Shown: piece by piece, positions 63,376 through 64,000 of the stretch
Position numbering within the stretch: the stretch's first letter is position 1
Layout of the letters: each line of letters begins with the position of its first letter
DNA from: Carallia brachiata
Lineage: Eukaryota > Streptophyta > Magnoliopsida > Malpighiales > Rhizophoraceae
Reading direction: 5' to 3'
Assembly (NCBI GenBank): GCA_021464245.1
Contig: JADCRB010000106.1
Location: 839,013 to 903,012 of the forward strand
Length of the DNA: 64,000 nt
Program-made: the position numbers and the translations under genes
Notes under the pieces: model-generated
What the model saw: the letters and a program-made list of their open reading frames with translations, nothing else
Databases searched by the model: none
Told to the model about the DNA's origin: nothing

Positions 63376-63662
63376 GAAGCACAGCATTTTTGAGCACGTT
63401 TCCAAGGCCTTCAATCAATCCAAGCTTTATCGTAGAAGCATTCGAGGCAGGCGATTGCGAGATGTTAATTAAAACTCTCGGGCCTCCATTAGCAGTAGTT
63501 ACTCATAGCTGCTACTAAGAGAGATTGTCTGCAGTATTTTACCGAAAGTAATCATCACGTATTTTATATGTTTACTTTCTATTTTTCTTCTTTTACACAT
63601 TGTTCTGATTTTATCATGCAATGCGGCGCGATATAAATCGTCTGATCATGTGGTTAATGTAG

Positions 63663-64000
63663 GAAATAGAACCTCGGAAAGATCTTCCTCCAGCACTTGC
63701 GGCCTCTTTACACGCCACGGCTTCCATTCCGTCATATGATGGGCTATCCAGTATCTCATTACCTGCAGAACCTGCTGACACCCCAACCTCAGTGGGCCAC
63801 GCAACGGAGACCAATTCTTCCCAATGTATGAGAGGGATGTCTCAACATGCAAGTGGCTCCCTTGTATCACTAATGAGCCTGGGAGCACGGCAAGTTTCTC
63901 CTTCACCTTTGTACAAAACTAGGATTCCTGCGTCTGAAGATAAATCAAGTGGGTGTGAGCCATCAGGACACAATTTTAGACCGCCACCAGCTAGTTCAGT
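63663..64000 (+). CDS. Coding exon of an unrecognised plant gene, 3' end outside the window
   Basis: An open frame of 112 codons begins directly after TTAATGTAG, where the AG at 63661-63662 would be the splice acceptor. The same TAG is an in-frame stop, so the frame cannot extend upstream without splicing. It stays open to the window end. The peptide starts EIEPRKDLPPALAASLH and is rich in Ser, Pro, Ala and Thr, with few large hydrophobic residues, as in a disordered region of a nuclear or regulatory protein. No domain was recognised. A donor-like AAA/GTAATC at 63548 would give a 115-bp AT-rich intron, with an upstream exon under the promoter-like region. No upstream coding exon in phase could be fixed, so the preceding exon may be 5' UTR. 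The gene identity is unknown. Confidence 0.55.

Noticed and set aside
63646..63906. Minus-strand open frame of 86 codons at the right edge
   Set aside because: Antisense to a longer plus-strand frame with a splice acceptor; lacks an ATG start and any motif.

Overview
The window is nuclear DNA of a flowering plant, probably a eudicot (inferred). The evidence is a papain-type (SAG39-like) cysteine protease locus with a plant-style short GT-AG intron and TATA box, AT-rich intergenic DNA, and a very large tandem satellite. I cannot name the species. No rRNA, tRNA, CRISPR array or intact transposon was recognised.

Layout. Positions 1-690 carry a tandem repeat of about 105-124 bp. Positions ~691-57783 (57 kb, 89% of the window) are one degenerate satellite with a basic monomer of about 53 bp, roughly a thousand copies by length. 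The monomer has a block reading GCCTTTTATACTCGTG (a TATAAAAG box on the opposite strand), a GGGCAAGGAGT block and a (GTT)n stretch. The array runs in one orientation from 691 to 3473, flips at a small palindrome at 3467-3483, and runs in the other orientation to 57783. Inside it are nested duplications. There is a 15.4-kb block (10410-25765) followed directly by a shortened 12.2-kb copy (25768-37960). Five copies of a 577-bp, 11-monomer higher-order repeat lie at 19945-22829, with further higher-order repeats at 38021-41200 and 42380-44110. Dispersed pairs are 3474-5641/55575-57783, 8490-11910/48330-51600 and 6900-8520/12450-13600. The many open frames in the satellite are repeat translations that cycle through frames every 53 bp; I do not consider them genes.

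At 57784 there is one N, and the satellite stops mid-monomer there, so the join to the following DNA may be an assembly seam. Beyond it lie a short ~105-bp tandem repeat (57785-58145), poly-G tracts, an AT-rich spacer, and a possible small transcription unit (58600-59700). A SAG39-like cysteine protease pseudogene lies on the minus strand at 60745-61856, with TATA box, exon 1, a 95-bp intron and exon 2. It is broken by three single-base deletions and two premature stops. Next is AT-rich intergenic DNA with a 20-bp poly-C tract, then a promoter-like stretch. A 112-codon open coding exon of an unrecognised plus-strand gene runs off the window end (63663-64000).

There is no operon-like cooperation among genes. 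The window is a satellite array meeting a gene-bearing arm. The most informative content is the satellite's internal history, plus signs (an N, clustered small deletions, homopolymer tracts) that the assembly may contain uncorrected errors.
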